Positions 1-9,036 are shown, counted from the stretch's first letter. The stretch is DNA of 64,000 bases from JAADHU01 sp964446495 (GCA_964446495.1 CAYUOY010000003.1:1-64000); one strand, 5' to 3'. Translations and numbers: made by a program. Notes: generated by a model from the letters alone, not told the origin.

Positions 1-40
1 GTATTCGGGCTCGAGGACGAGCCGGCTCGCTATGGAATAC
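1..40. repeat. Nested inverted repeat at the window edge
   Basis: GTATTC at 1-6 pairs with GAATAC at 35-40, and GGCTCG at 8-13 pairs with CGAGCC around an AGGA loop. The foldback begins exactly where purL loses homology to its family. This fits a foldback or contig-end artefact, but a real hairpin cannot be excluded. Confidence 0.5.
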
Positions 41-1058
41 GCAAATGGGAAACGGTGAATCCGCTTAGTCCGGCTTTGGGCCTGGCACCGAGGCCGGTTG
101 CACCCTCATCACGAATCTCACCTCCCGATCCGGTTGCCGCTCCGGGGAACGGCGAGATGGCGGTCGGGTGATTGTGCGTCTCCACTTTCATCAGGATGTG
201 AATGGGCTCGTCACAATATTCGAACTGCCGATTCGTGGCCGAGGGCATGAGTCGCTTGCCGCCAAATCCCTCGATCACGGCGGCGTTGTCGGTATAGGCC
301 GAGATAACACCTTCGCCGCTCGCCTCGGTCGTGCTCTTGATCATCGGGAACAGCTGCTCTGACTGTGGCTCATCATCGATGATCCAGTCCGCGCGAAAAA
401 TCTTATGCCGGCAATGCTCCGAGTTTGCCTGCGCAAACATCATCAGTTCTGCATCGCTTGGATTGCGCTCGAGTTCGTTGTAGTTCCTGTGCAGGTAGTC
501 AATCTCATCGGGCGACAGCGCGAGACCCAGATTGGTGTCGGCACGCTGCAGTGCCCCGACGCCCTCTTGCAACAATGGAATCTCCAACAACGGCAGTGGT
601 GCGTGAAGTTCGAAAAGATTTTTTGCACTGGACACCGAGTCAAGCAGGCTTTCCGTCATGCGGTCGAACAGCAACTCACCGAGGGAGAGCAACTCGGCCG
701 CATCAAGTTCAACACGACATTCGAGAGCAAAACAAATGCCTCGCTCAATTCTTTTGACAACAGCAAGGCCGCAGGCGTGGGCAATGTCGGTTGCCTTGCT
801 GGACCAGGGAGAAATCGTGCCCGGCCGAGGCACCACAAGCCGGGTTTGAGATTGCGCCGAAAAACGGGCGACGGCATCGTGTCCGAGCAACAACCCATCC
901 AGTTGCTCGCGCTCAAGGGACGACAATTTTCCAGACGAGTTGACAAAATAAGTGTAACGAGCGGCGAGCGATTGCACGCGAGCGTCGCGCTGTTGCAGGC
1001 GTTGCAGGATTTTGTTCAGGCGGAACTCAGACAGGGCGGATTGCCCCGGCAATACCAT
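30..1058 (-). CDS. purL: Phosphoribosylformylglycinamidine synthase, N-terminal part only
   Basis: This is the start of PurL, which makes FGAM from FGAR, glutamine and ATP in purine synthesis. The encoded part covers the N-terminal PurS-like domain, the linker with ANSEHCRHKIF, and the first AIRS-like domain with THNHPTAISPFPGAATGSGG and EIRDEGATG. The ATG used here aligns with the usual PurL start (MVLPGQSALSEF); a GTG 36 bases upstream is also open, and neither has a clear Shine-Dalgarno sequence. Full-length PurL is about 1290 residues. Here the frame hits TAG right after LRIP, where the family continues with GF.QPWE. None of the three frames of the last 30 bases restores that match. The sequence at the edge is also a small foldback, so an assembly or contig-end artefact is more likely than a real truncation. 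Confidence 0.9.
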   Translation of the reverse strand: MVLPGQSALSEFRLNKILQRLQQRDARVQSLAARYTYFVNSSGKLSSLEREQLDGLLLGHDAVARFSAQSQTRLVVPRPGTISPWSSKATDIAHACGLAVVKRIERGICFALECRVELDAAELLSLGELLFDRMTESLLDSVSSAKNLFELHAPLPLLEIPLLQEGVGALQRADTNLGLALSPDEIDYLHRNYNELERNPSDAELMMFAQANSEHCRHKIFRADWIIDDEPQSEQLFPMIKSTTEASGEGVISAYTDNAAVIEGFGGKRLMPSATNRQFEYCDEPIHILMKVETHNHPTAISPFPGAATGSGGEIRDEGATGLGARPKAGLSGFTVSHLRIP

Positions 1059-1161
1059 CAACGTCGCAGAGTCTGTCACAGCGAGGTCAGTCACAGTTTT
1101 GGGTAAGCTTGCAGCATCCCGTCAGTCGAATCGCGATACTAACAGTCGCCGCGCGAAAACG

Positions 1162-1497
1162 TCATGCATCCGATGGACCGCCCGGTGTGTACACCGGGAC
1201 CGGAAACTGGGTGACATTGCCACTATCAAGTTTTGAAATCTTGCTGGTTCCCTCTTTGTCCACTTCGTCAATTCGCATCACCGCATGCATCGGCAAATAG
1301 GTCCGTTTGACGCCTTCGAATTCGGTCTTTATCTTTTCTTCCGAAGGATCGACGACAACCGACGAGCGGTTGCCAAATACCAATTCCTCGATCTCGACAA
1401 AGCCAAACAGTGTCCCATGGCCAATACTGCGCGCATAAATCTCGTATACGCGACCCTGATTCATGAAAATGACCTTATACAAGGGTTTTTTTGACAT
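1162..1497 (-). CDS. DUF1820 family protein
   Basis: A 111-residue cytosolic protein with no signal peptide or membrane segment. It matches the DUF1820 family of gammaproteobacteria from recall: YKVIFMNQGRVYEIYAR at the N-terminus, FVEIEELVFG, VVDPSEEKIKTEFEGV, and the C-terminal MHAVMRIDEV. The function of the family is unknown. It lies 103 bases upstream of purL on the same strand and diverges from the tagH-like gene. The last codons contain a perfect CCCGGTG/CACCGGG palindrome (1181-1198), which may form a hairpin at the transcript end. Confidence 0.85.
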   Translation of the reverse strand: MSKKPLYKVIFMNQGRVYEIYARSIGHGTLFGFVEIEELVFGNRSSVVVDPSEEKIKTEFEGVKRTYLPMHAVMRIDEVDKEGTSKISKLDSGNVTQFPVPVYTPGGPSDA

Positions 1498-1734
1498 GTT
1501 TTCGCTTCTGCCGGAGTAGAAAAAGGGGCCCCAACGGGCCAGACAACCGTTAGTTTACCGAATAACCAGCGCGGCTTCTTGTGGTTGACGAGGGCAATCG
1601 CAACTCATCTGCCACTGGTGAATTATGTGAACTGTGTGGCAGCGCTAAGTGCTTCATTTCCGGCACTATTCGGCGATAGCAAGGGTCCATGGCACAGTGG
1701 GCCGACCAACCTCGTTTGTTGTGGGTGCGAAGCA

Positions 1735-3018
1735 ATGGGATTACAGCTCGAAATAACCAGCGAAAACAAGAGTCTCCTTGGAGACGACTGCACTCGCCTG
1801 TTTCGTAAAGAGGGCGGCACCATCGGACGTGCCCTGGAAAATGACTGGATTCTGCCGGATCCTGAGCGCTTTATTTCCGGGCGCCACGCCACGATTGACC
1901 ATCGAAGCGGCTCCTACTACCTGGCGGATACCAGTTCCAACGGTGTGTACGTCAACGATGACGACGAACCGCTCGGTAGGGGCAATCCTCGCCGCCTTTT
2001 TGACGGCGATCGATTGCGCATGGGCAGTTTCGAGTTTCTGGTCAAACTCGACGAAGGTGAGGGCCTGGAGATGCCACCCCCGCCGAAACCGACCGTAGTA
2101 CCAGACCATATGGAGCAACTGGTTCAGGAAGACATTCTACGATCCAGCCTCATGTTGCTGGACGAAGAAGAGATTACCGGCGACGACGAATTCCAGGCCG
2201 CGCTGTTCGGGGGGCCGGTTAGTGCAAAGACCAATGGAAAATCGGCACCCGAAGCCGTTGCCGAAATCAACCCCTTGCTGGAGCCCGACGAGCCGGCCGG
2301 CATTCCGGCGAATGATCTTGTCGACGCGTTCCTGCAAGCCGCCGGCATTGGCCGCGAGGATATCCATCCGTCCGTCGATCCGCTCGAACTGATGACCAAT
2401 GCAGGTCAGGTGTTGCGCGAACTGGTGTGCGGCATCAACGATCTTCTGGCTTGTCGAACCAACCTGAAGAGTATGTTCCGACTCGATCAGACAACCGTTT
2501 TGCCACGGCACAACAATCCGCTCAAACTATCGGTCAACACAACAGACGCCATCAAACAATTGCTGGTTGGCAAGGACGGTGAGTATCTTGGTCCACTGGA
2601 CAGTGTTACCGAGGTTTGTCAGGACCTGCGCTTTCATCATGATGCCGTCCTCGGCGGCATGACCGGCGCGTTGAAAGGTTTTATTGAACGCTTTGACCCG
2701 GACGAGCTTCAGGATAGCTTCGACAAGACACTTAAAAGCAAGCCGCTGTTCGATTCATTGAACAAGATGAAGTACTGGAGGTTGTACTGCGACTTGTACC
2801 CCATTGTGACCCAACAAGGTGCCGGAGATTTGCCGCTTCAGTTTGGCGAAGAATTCGTACACTGTTACGAACAGCACATCGCCGAGTACAAACGTATTGA
2901 ACGCGGCGACGGTGGATCGTTGAAATCGACTGTGGTGATGGATCGCGGCAACGATCCGGGCGAATCGGCTCGAGCGGAAGAACTGGTTGACCAGGTAGAC
3001 CACGACACCGATAGGTAA
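1735..3018 (+). CDS. tagH: Type VI secretion-associated FHA domain protein (TagH-like), orphan
   Basis: About 427 residues. An N-terminal FHA phosphothreonine-binding domain (roughly residues 25-100) shows IGRALENDW, SGRHATI and SSNGVYVN, the residues that contact phosphothreonine. The C-terminal half matches the TagH/Fha C-terminal domain: ELMTNAGQVLRELV, FRLDQTTVLPRHNNPLK, FIERFDPDELQDSFD, EEFVHCYEQH. In known systems TagH links a PpkA/PppA phosphorylation switch to T6SS assembly. The ATG chosen starts MGLQLEITSENKS, just before the FHA fold; an in-frame extension back to 1579 has no FHA homology. No other T6SS gene (tss, hcp, vgrG, clpV, ppkA) is in the window, so it is either a stray component or serves another kinase. 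Confidence 0.85.
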   Translation: MGLQLEITSENKSLLGDDCTRLFRKEGGTIGRALENDWILPDPERFISGRHATIDHRSGSYYLADTSSNGVYVNDDDEPLGRGNPRRLFDGDRLRMGSFEFLVKLDEGEGLEMPPPPKPTVVPDHMEQLVQEDILRSSLMLLDEEEITGDDEFQAALFGGPVSAKTNGKSAPEAVAEINPLLEPDEPAGIPANDLVDAFLQAAGIGREDIHPSVDPLELMTNAGQVLRELVCGINDLLACRTNLKSMFRLDQTTVLPRHNNPLKLSVNTTDAIKQLLVGKDGEYLGPLDSVTEVCQDLRFHHDAVLGGMTGALKGFIERFDPDELQDSFDKTLKSKPLFDSLNKMKYWRLYCDLYPIVTQQGAGDLPLQFGEEFVHCYEQHIAEYKRIERGDGGSLKSTVVMDRGNDPGESARAEELVDQVDHDTDR

Positions 3019-3037
3019 GCGCAATCGCGCGTCAGGT

Positions 3038-4978
3038 CTAACGATTCATCCGGTTCCTGATCAGGTCATCCACCACCGACGGATCCGCCAATGTCGACGT
3101 ATCCCCTAATTCGCCATAGTCATTCTCAGCTATCTTACGCAGAATTCGACGCATAATTTTTCCCGAGCGCGTCTTGGGAAGATCCGGCGCCCACTGAATC
3201 AGATCCGGTGTCGCAATGGGACCGATCTCCTTGCGTACCCACAATTTGATTTCCTCCCGCATCTCATCGGAAGCCTCAACTTCAGCCATCAAGGTAACGT
3301 AGGCATAGATGCCCTGCCCTTTAATGTCATGCGGATAGCCCACTACAGCCGCTTCTGCAATATCCTTGTGCGATACCAGTGCGCTTTCCACTTCGGCCGT
3401 TCCCATACGATGTCCCGAAACATTCAGCACGTCGTCAACCCGACCGGTTATCCAGTAGTCGCCATCTGCATCCCGGCGAGCGCCATCGCCGGTGGTGAAA
3501 AAGCCGTCGTAGGTCGAAAAATAGGTTTCAATGAATCGCTGGTGATCACCGTAAACGGTGCGCATCTGACCTGGCCAGCTACCGGAGATTACGAGATTGC
3601 CTGCGACGGCACCGTCCAGAACCTTGCCTTCGCCATCCACTATCGCGGGCTCGATGCCGAAAAATGGTCGGGTAGCCGAGCCGGGTTTCAGATCGGTAGC
3701 ACCCGGCAACGGACTGATGAGAATTCCACCGGTCTCCGTTTGCCACCACGTATCCACAATGGGGCAACGCTCCTCACCCACCACCGTGTAATACCATTCC
3801 CAGGCCTCGGGATTGATAGGCTCGCCGACCGAACCGAGCAGGCGCAATGATTTTCGCGATGTCCGCTTGACCGGTTCATCGCCTTCTCGCATCAACGCCC
3901 GAATGGCGGTGGGCGCCGTATAGACGATATTGACCTGGTGTTTGTCACACACCTCCCAGAACCTTGATGCCGTCGGGTAGTTTGGCACGCCCTCGAACAT
4001 CAGCGTAATGGCACCGTTGGCCAGCGGTCCATAGACAATATAGGAGTGACCGGTTACCCATCCGACATCGGCTGTACACCAGTAGACATCGCCCGGGTGG
4101 TAGTCAAAAACGTACTGATGTGTCAACGCCGCATATACAAGGTAACCGCCGGTACTGTGCAAAACGCCTTTTGGTTTTCCCGTAGATCCCGAGGTATACA
4201 AAATGAACAGCGGATCCTCGGCATCCATCTCCTCGCACGGGCAATCGGCATCCACTTCGCTCTCAAGCTCATGCAACCAGGCATCGCGGCCTTCGACCCA
4301 GTTCATATCGGAGCCGGTATTTCTTACCACCAGGACTTTTTGCAACGTCTCCACCAACGGATTCTCAGCCGCGGCATCAACGTTCGCTTTCAGCGGGATG
4401 ACCTTTGACCCACGCAGGCCTTCGTCGGCAGTAATGACAATATTGGATTCGCAGTCGTGAATGCGCCCGGCCAGGGCTTCCGGGGAAAAACCACCGAAGA
4501 CGACGCTGTGCACGGCACCGATTCTCGCGCAAGCCAGCATGGCGACGGCCGCTTCCGGAATCATTGGCATGTAAATCGTAATGCGATCACCTCGTTGCGC
4601 ACCGAGCTCTTTCAATGCATTGGCAAAACGGCAGACGCGCTGGTGCAAATCACGATAGGTAATTTTCAGGTCGCGGGAAGGATCATCACCCTCCCAGATG
4701 ATGGCGACATCGTCGCCCTTGGTATCGAGGTGCCGATCGACACAGTTGTAACAAACGTTGAGCGTACCGTCATAAAACCAACGGATGCGTACATCGTCTT
4801 TGGCAAAAGAAACATCCTTTACCTGCGTGTACGGCTTGATCCAGTCGATGCGTTGTCCTTGCTCGCTCCAGAATTTCTCATTGTCCGTAATGGATTCCTG
4901 GTACATCTTTTCGTAGCCGGCCTTATCCACCCAGGCTCTTGCAGCAACACCTGCATCCACTTTATGAATCTTGCTCAT
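3038..4978 (-). CDS. acs: Acetyl-CoA synthetase
   Basis: Activates acetate to acetyl-CoA via acetyl-AMP in the cytosol. The 646-residue length is typical for Acs. Visible motifs are YTSGSTGKPKGVLHSTGGYL (ATP-binding A3 loop, about residues 261-280), WWQTETGG, TTGDGARRD and the C-terminal PKTRSGKIMRR. The lysine of that last motif is the one acetylated and regulated in the family. It is the last gene of a three-gene operon: its first codons overlap the end of the upstream CitE-like lyase gene by 17 bases. It converges with tagH; the 19 bases between them contain most of a 14-base half copy of a repeat found at 38.6 kb. Confidence 0.97.
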   Translation of the reverse strand: MSKIHKVDAGVAARAWVDKAGYEKMYQESITDNEKFWSEQGQRIDWIKPYTQVKDVSFAKDDVRIRWFYDGTLNVCYNCVDRHLDTKGDDVAIIWEGDDPSRDLKITYRDLHQRVCRFANALKELGAQRGDRITIYMPMIPEAAVAMLACARIGAVHSVVFGGFSPEALAGRIHDCESNIVITADEGLRGSKVIPLKANVDAAAENPLVETLQKVLVVRNTGSDMNWVEGRDAWLHELESEVDADCPCEEMDAEDPLFILYTSGSTGKPKGVLHSTGGYLVYAALTHQYVFDYHPGDVYWCTADVGWVTGHSYIVYGPLANGAITLMFEGVPNYPTASRFWEVCDKHQVNIVYTAPTAIRALMREGDEPVKRTSRKSLRLLGSVGEPINPEAWEWYYTVVGEERCPIVDTWWQTETGGILISPLPGATDLKPGSATRPFFGIEPAIVDGEGKVLDGAVAGNLVISGSWPGQMRTVYGDHQRFIETYFSTYDGFFTTGDGARRDADGDYWITGRVDDVLNVSGHRMGTAEVESALVSHKDIAEAAVVGYPHDIKGQGIYAYVTLMAEVEASDEMREEIKLWVRKEIGPIATPDLIQWAPDLPKTRSGKIMRRILRKIAENDYGELGDTSTLADPSVVDDLIRNRMNR

Positions 4979-5867
4979 TGTTGCCCCTTATTTTCTTCTG
5001 GTTTTTCGCTTGCCCGGCCAACGTCAAAATCCGTTGCGCCTGCAGGTAATGCGGACGATCGATCATCTCGCCGTCCAGTTGCAGCACACCGGCCCCTTCG
5101 TCATTCGCAAACAGTGCCACAATGCTCTCCGCGCGCTGAATCTCGTCGGCGCTCGGCGCGAAGGCCGCATTGATGATTGCTACCTGCTCCGGGTGTACGG
5201 CCAACATACCGGAAAATCCATCGCGTCGCGCATTATCGGCAGACTTTGCCAACCCTTCATTGTCTCGAAAATCCGTGTACACCGTGTCGATCGCCGCTAC
5301 ACACGCCGCTGCCGCTGCAAACAGGCACAACGAACGTGCGAGTTCGTAGGGGGGTAGCCATTCACCGTCAGCATCGCGATTGGCCGACGCGCCAATCGCG
5401 GTACTCAGGTCTTCAGCGCCCCAGGTGAGACCCGCCAGTCGAGCCGTTTCGTGCGCATACTCGTGCAATTTGAACAGCGCCGCCGGGCGCTCGGTGACGA
5501 TGGGTAGAATTCGGGTGCTCCCGCCACGAATATCATGTTTTAGCTCCAGATAATCGAGGTGCGCGGAAAGGCGCCTGACATCATCGGCACTCTCGGGTTT
5601 TGGCAAAACAATGCCGTGCGGTGCACAGGGCATGACCGCCTGCAGATCTGCGAGAGCGTCTTCCGTACCAAGTGGGTTGATTCGTACCCATAACTCCGCG
5701 CTAGCCGTTTGCTGCAAAAACTCCTGAACCTGCTGCCTCGCCCTGGGACGATTGGCGGCATGGACCGAGTCCTCCAGATCAACTATCAGCGCATCGGCAG
5801 CGAAATCCACAGATTTGACGAGCTTGCGCTCGCTGTCACCTGGCACAAACAGAAAACTGCGACTCAC
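4962..5867 (-). CDS. HpcH/HpaI (CitE-like) CoA ester lyase
   Basis: About 301 residues of the citrate lyase beta / malyl-CoA lyase superfamily, which cleaves or forms C-C bonds in acyl-CoA esters using Mg2+. Seen: RSFLFVPGDSERK, DALIVDLEDSV (metal-binding acidic strand), VRINPLGTED, IVLPKPES, GLTWGAEDLSTAIG and the C-terminal GFSGMLAVHPEQV. The start is taken as GTG because it forms a GTGA overlap with the MaoC gene and has AGGAA six bases upstream. Coupling to a MaoC hydratase and acs suggests a malyl-, methylmalyl- or citramalyl-CoA lyase feeding acetyl-CoA metabolism; the substrate cannot be read from the sequence. Confidence 0.88.
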   Translation of the reverse strand: MSRSFLFVPGDSERKLVKSVDFAADALIVDLEDSVHAANRPRARQQVQEFLQQTASAELWVRINPLGTEDALADLQAVMPCAPHGIVLPKPESADDVRRLSAHLDYLELKHDIRGGSTRILPIVTERPAALFKLHEYAHETARLAGLTWGAEDLSTAIGASANRDADGEWLPPYELARSLCLFAAAAACVAAIDTVYTDFRDNEGLAKSADNARRDGFSGMLAVHPEQVAIINAAFAPSADEIQRAESIVALFANDEGAGVLQLDGEMIDRPHYLQAQRILTLAGQAKNQKKIRGNNEQDS

Positions 5868-6316
5868 GCGGGTTTCCTGTGCATGAGCGCCGTGCGCTTG
5901 CATATTCCGACCAGTTCATCGTCCTGATTGAAGGCGCGGTGCTCGAAAATGACGATGCCGTTGGCTGGCCTTGATTTCGAATCTCTGAGCTCGAGTACTT
6001 CCGTCTCGACACGGATCGTGTCCCCGTGGAACAACGGTTTGGGGAAACGCACATCGTCCCAGCCCAGGTTTGCGACTGTCGTACCGAGCGTCGTGTCGCC
6101 GACTGAAATGCCGACCATAAAGCCGAGTGTCAGGCCGCTGTTGACCAGCGGTCGACCGAATTCGGTGGTCTTGCAGTATTCCGCATCGAGGTGCAGTGGT
6201 GCCGGGTTGTGAGTCAGCGTACTAAACCAGACGTTGTCGGCTTCGGTGATGGTGCGATGTATCGGGTGCTTGAAAGTCTGGCCGATATTGAAGTCTTCGA
6301 AGTAGAGTCCGGACAT
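5864..6316 (-). CDS. MaoC family (hot-dog fold) dehydratase
   Basis: A 150-residue single hot-dog protein, probably an enoyl-CoA or mesaconyl/itaconyl-CoA hydratase. The hydratase motif is visible: ITEADNVWFSTLTHNPAPLH carries the Asp/His pair of MaoC enzymes. It is followed by GRPLVNSGLTLGFMVG and GDTIRVETEVLE. It is the first gene of the MaoC-lyase-acs operon and ends in a GTGA overlap with the lyase start. Pairing of a MaoC hydratase with a CitE-like lyase is known from itaconate and methylaspartate-type pathways; which reaction applies here is inference. Confidence 0.88.
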   Translation of the reverse strand: MSGLYFEDFNIGQTFKHPIHRTITEADNVWFSTLTHNPAPLHLDAEYCKTTEFGRPLVNSGLTLGFMVGISVGDTTLGTTVANLGWDDVRFPKPLFHGDTIRVETEVLELRDSKSRPANGIVIFEHRAFNQDDELVGICKRTALMHRKPA

Positions 6317-6513
6317 TTTGGGGAACCTGCGGTGACATAGACTGCAAATAATAGACGTAGTCGACGAGATTGAGAAATATCGGCCATCGGCGTGCCCACG
6401 TCTTTACCACGGGAAATCGCCGGATCGTGTCTGCCTGGCGGTCCTGGACGCGGTCTTCGAGACACAATGCAGGTGCGGAACCTCGGCATTGCGCCGCCTC
6501 CTGCCAACGCCAG

Positions 6514-6939
6514 CTAGGCCATTTTGTAAATCAGCGAACGCCTCGCAACGACCGAGATAATTATCCACACGGTGCTACGAAGGGTCATGGCGACCACGGT
6601 GCGCATCTCATACGCTCCCCCGCTGACGGCATGGATACCGAAAGCAGCAAAGACGGCGAGCGTCGCAATCGCTATAAATAGCGCAACACGAGCCGCCCAG
6701 ACCTGCCTGTAGAACAAGCCAACACCAGCAACCAGGTACACGAACCCGCCCAGGAAATTGAACCAAAGTACGAACGGCACGAAATTGCCGGCCGCCTCAC
6801 GGGCCGCTCCGTCAAAGAACAGCACCGCACCACCCTCCCGAACGGTGAGTAGTCCGAACAACGCGCCGAAGATCCCGGCTGCTCGAACCCGGATGTTTCG
6901 CCACCCGGCAGTGGGCTTCGTTGCGATCATGTTTTCCAT
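6514..6939 (-). CDS. Small integral membrane protein, four predicted TM helices
   Basis: About 141 residues, family not recognised. Hydrophobic stretches around residues 20-38, 50-72, 80-100 and 115-132 suggest four membrane helices; the arrangement resembles DoxX/DUF4383-like membrane proteins but no signature residue confirms it. The ATG (MENMIATKPTAGW) is preferred over an in-frame extension to 7047 because it has AGAGG eight bases upstream and lies just downstream of the multiheme cytochrome stop. It is the last gene of the cytochrome/EF-hand run, so a membrane role next to that redox protein is possible but unproven. Confidence 0.65.
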   Translation of the reverse strand: MENMIATKPTAGWRNIRVRAAGIFGALFGLLTVREGGAVLFFDGAAREAAGNFVPFVLWFNFLGGFVYLVAGVGLFYRQVWAARVALFIAIATLAVFAAFGIHAVSGGAYEMRTVVAMTLRSTVWIIISVVARRSLIYKMA

Positions 6940-6961
6940 GGCAGTAACCTCTGCATGTCCA

Positions 6962-8683
6962 TCAGAAACTGTAATTTTGCGAATCAGTACTAACCGTCTC
7001 AAAGCGCACGCGCGCATTCCTGTCAAGATCCCTGAACAGGGCCACACGCGGGTCGGCTGTATCGTTGAACAAATCCTGACCGAAGCCGTAGGCCATAGTT
7101 TGGTAATTCAAACGGGCCTCGATGGTGTAAGTTCCAGATACCAAACCACCGATTTGATAGTGCACCTGATCACTCCCGCCAACGAAATTCGAGTCGGACA
7201 TCGCGTTTCCCCGTGGCTGGATCGTCCCGGGAACGAGCGCCTTGTCCATACCAGCCGGTAGCAAGCGATTGTCTTTGCGATAGGTTGCAGCCTCCAACAA
7301 CGTGTAGGTCAGGTCTCCGTCGAGATTCTGCATGATCGTCTCGTAGCTCTGGACCTGATCTGCGCTGGTGATGACGTCGTAATGCGGCTCAAATTCGGCC
7401 GGGTTGTTATCGCTGTCGAGAGCCGTAATTTTACCCATTGCATCGATAGCGCCCGACTCAAATACGATGGCACCCGAGGCATCGGCGATTGTGACGTGCA
7501 GCCATGCCCTCCGTGAAGGATAGCCGCTCGGAAGTTTATGGCCGCTTAAATTGGTCACTCGAACCGTGAAATCCAGATCATTCCCGACGCGCGTGAGATT
7601 TTCCAGCGTAAGGCTTGCTGCAGTGGCAAGAAACGTGCGAGTTTCCGCGACGACGTTATCGAACCCGGTTGCTGTGATATTCAACGCCTGCGCATTTTGA
7701 CCAAGGATGTCCAGCATGTACGAATTGCCACCCACGAATGTATGCTGTGCGAAGTTGGGTCGCGGTGTCAGACCATTCAACGGACGGGTGGAAATATTCA
7801 TTTCACCAATAGCAACAGGCATATGGCAATTTTGGCAGCTTTGTGTAGCTTCAAATGCGCTGTTTTGCCACTCTGTATAGACCATCTGCTCCGGGAACAT
7901 CTGGTTGGTCACATTCCCCTGAGAGTCGACGACAGCGGTACTCAGGTTATGGCAGGTAGCGCACAACTCGGATGAGGATACGTGCGCACTGGCGGCAGGC
8001 GTAAAACCGACCTGATTCTGCATGGGCATCGTCAATGGATTATCGTATTGCCCGTAAAGCTGTCGATCAATGCCGAAATCGAATGCAATCGAGAAATTGC
8101 CGGAAAAGCCGGCATCGGTGCCAAGCGTCGACGAGTCTTCAATTTGATGGCACAGGGTACAACTGACACCTTCGTTGGCCGCATCGAAAAACGGATTATC
8201 CGGGTGCAGCAATCCGTCGCTGCCAAATAGTGCCGCGCTGGTGCCGGAGAAGGCGACCGCTGTGCTGGCCATGGGTGCATGGCAACGTCCACAGGTTGTT
8301 TCAATCTCTTCCTGGAGTGCCGGATTTCGCTTGATTTCACTGGCGACCTTGGCGCGCCATAGCGGGTCACGGGCGCTGTTAGCCATCATGGTTGCCTGCC
8401 AGTCCACCACGATAGAAACATCATCGCCGGTCGCATCCCGGAGCCCATCGTGACAAGCCGCACAATTTTGCGAGCCACTGAAATGATCGGTGGTAAATGC
8501 ATGATTGGTGGCGCGATCGTCAACAGCAATGGGCGGGGCCGGAGTCGGTGTTGGCGCCGGCGGAAGTATCGTTGCCGAATCACTACCGCCGCCACCCCCG
8601 CAGGCACTGACAAGTACGACCAGCACTAGCGATGCCAGGTACCGCGTACGCTCAACTATCCGTGTCTGGAGAATCATATTCAC
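6962..8683 (-). CDS. Pentaheme c-type cytochrome lipoprotein
   Basis: About 573 residues. The N-terminus is a lipoprotein signal peptide ending LVSAC (Cys28) followed by a Gly-rich and Pro/Thr-rich linker. The first half holds five heme-attachment motifs: CAACH, CGRCH, CTLCH, CATCH and CQNCH. Extra histidines nearby may be distal ligands. The second half (about 300-573) has no CxxCH and looks beta-rich. This fits a periplasmic or surface electron carrier of the cytochrome c554-like multiheme class; the substrate is unknown. It starts at GTG in a GTGA overlap with the EF-hand gene; an ATG two codons later is also possible. Confidence 0.85.
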   Translation of the reverse strand: MNMILQTRIVERTRYLASLVLVVLVSACGGGGGSDSATILPPAPTPTPAPPIAVDDRATNHAFTTDHFSGSQNCAACHDGLRDATGDDVSIVVDWQATMMANSARDPLWRAKVASEIKRNPALQEEIETTCGRCHAPMASTAVAFSGTSAALFGSDGLLHPDNPFFDAANEGVSCTLCHQIEDSSTLGTDAGFSGNFSIAFDFGIDRQLYGQYDNPLTMPMQNQVGFTPAASAHVSSSELCATCHNLSTAVVDSQGNVTNQMFPEQMVYTEWQNSAFEATQSCQNCHMPVAIGEMNISTRPLNGLTPRPNFAQHTFVGGNSYMLDILGQNAQALNITATGFDNVVAETRTFLATAASLTLENLTRVGNDLDFTVRVTNLSGHKLPSGYPSRRAWLHVTIADASGAIVFESGAIDAMGKITALDSDNNPAEFEPHYDVITSADQVQSYETIMQNLDGDLTYTLLEAATYRKDNRLLPAGMDKALVPGTIQPRGNAMSDSNFVGGSDQVHYQIGGLVSGTYTIEARLNYQTMAYGFGQDLFNDTADPRVALFRDLDRNARVRFETVSTDSQNYSF

Positions 8684-9036
8684 GCCTGTTTATTCGCCGT
8701 ACGCCGTTGCCGCTTCTGCATCATCTCGGCCTGGTGCGTGGTGAACTCGACTTCGCTTATCTCGCCATCGCCATTGGTGTCGAGATTTTCAAAGGTCGGC
8801 GCATTCGCGGCATTTTTCATATCGCCACCTGCCGCCGCCCGCTCCGCCATGTGCCTGCTTCGTGCCTGGTAGAACTCCTCGGCAACGATAGCGCCATTAC
8901 CGTCGCGGTCGATGCTTGAGAACGTCGGCATGTCGTGGCCTTTGCCCTTGCCCTTTTGGGGGTCTTGCGCAGACACAGAATCGGCCAGCGCCAAAGTCAT
9001 TCCGGCGATTACCAGCCAGGTTGTTATTCGTTTCAT
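8680..9036 (-). CDS. Secreted EF-hand calcium-binding protein
   Basis: 118 residues. A signal peptide (about 1-23, ending SVSAQ) is followed by a Lys/Gly-rich stretch (KGKGKGHD). Two canonical EF-hand loops follow, DRDGNGAIVAEE (43-54) and DTNGDGEISEVE (86-97), with Asp/Asn at positions 1, 3 and 5 and Glu at 12. The C-terminus is basic. It probably binds Ca2+ in the periplasm or outside the cell. The stop overlaps the start of the multiheme cytochrome by four bases, so the two are translationally coupled; the calcium protein may assist or sense for the redox protein (inference). Confidence 0.88.
   Translation of the reverse strand: MKRITTWLVIAGMTLALADSVSAQDPQKGKGKGHDMPTFSSIDRDGNGAIVAEEFYQARSRHMAERAAAGGDMKNAANAPTFENLDTNGDGEISEVEFTTHQAEMMQKRQRRTANKQA

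Noticed and set aside
405..1106. 233-codon open frame opposite purL
   Set aside because: It is antisense to a clearly homologous PurL frame and has no recognisable protein features.
1181..1198. Perfect palindrome as a terminator of DUF1820
   Set aside because: It lies inside the last codons and has no T tract; mentioned under the gene only.
4457..5173. 238-codon open frame opposite acs and the lyase gene
   Set aside because: Shadow of two well-supported genes on the other strand; no domain match.
6214..6507. Open frame upstream of the MaoC gene
   Set aside because: Overlaps the MaoC start in another frame, Pro/Arg-rich shadow-type composition, no ribosome site.
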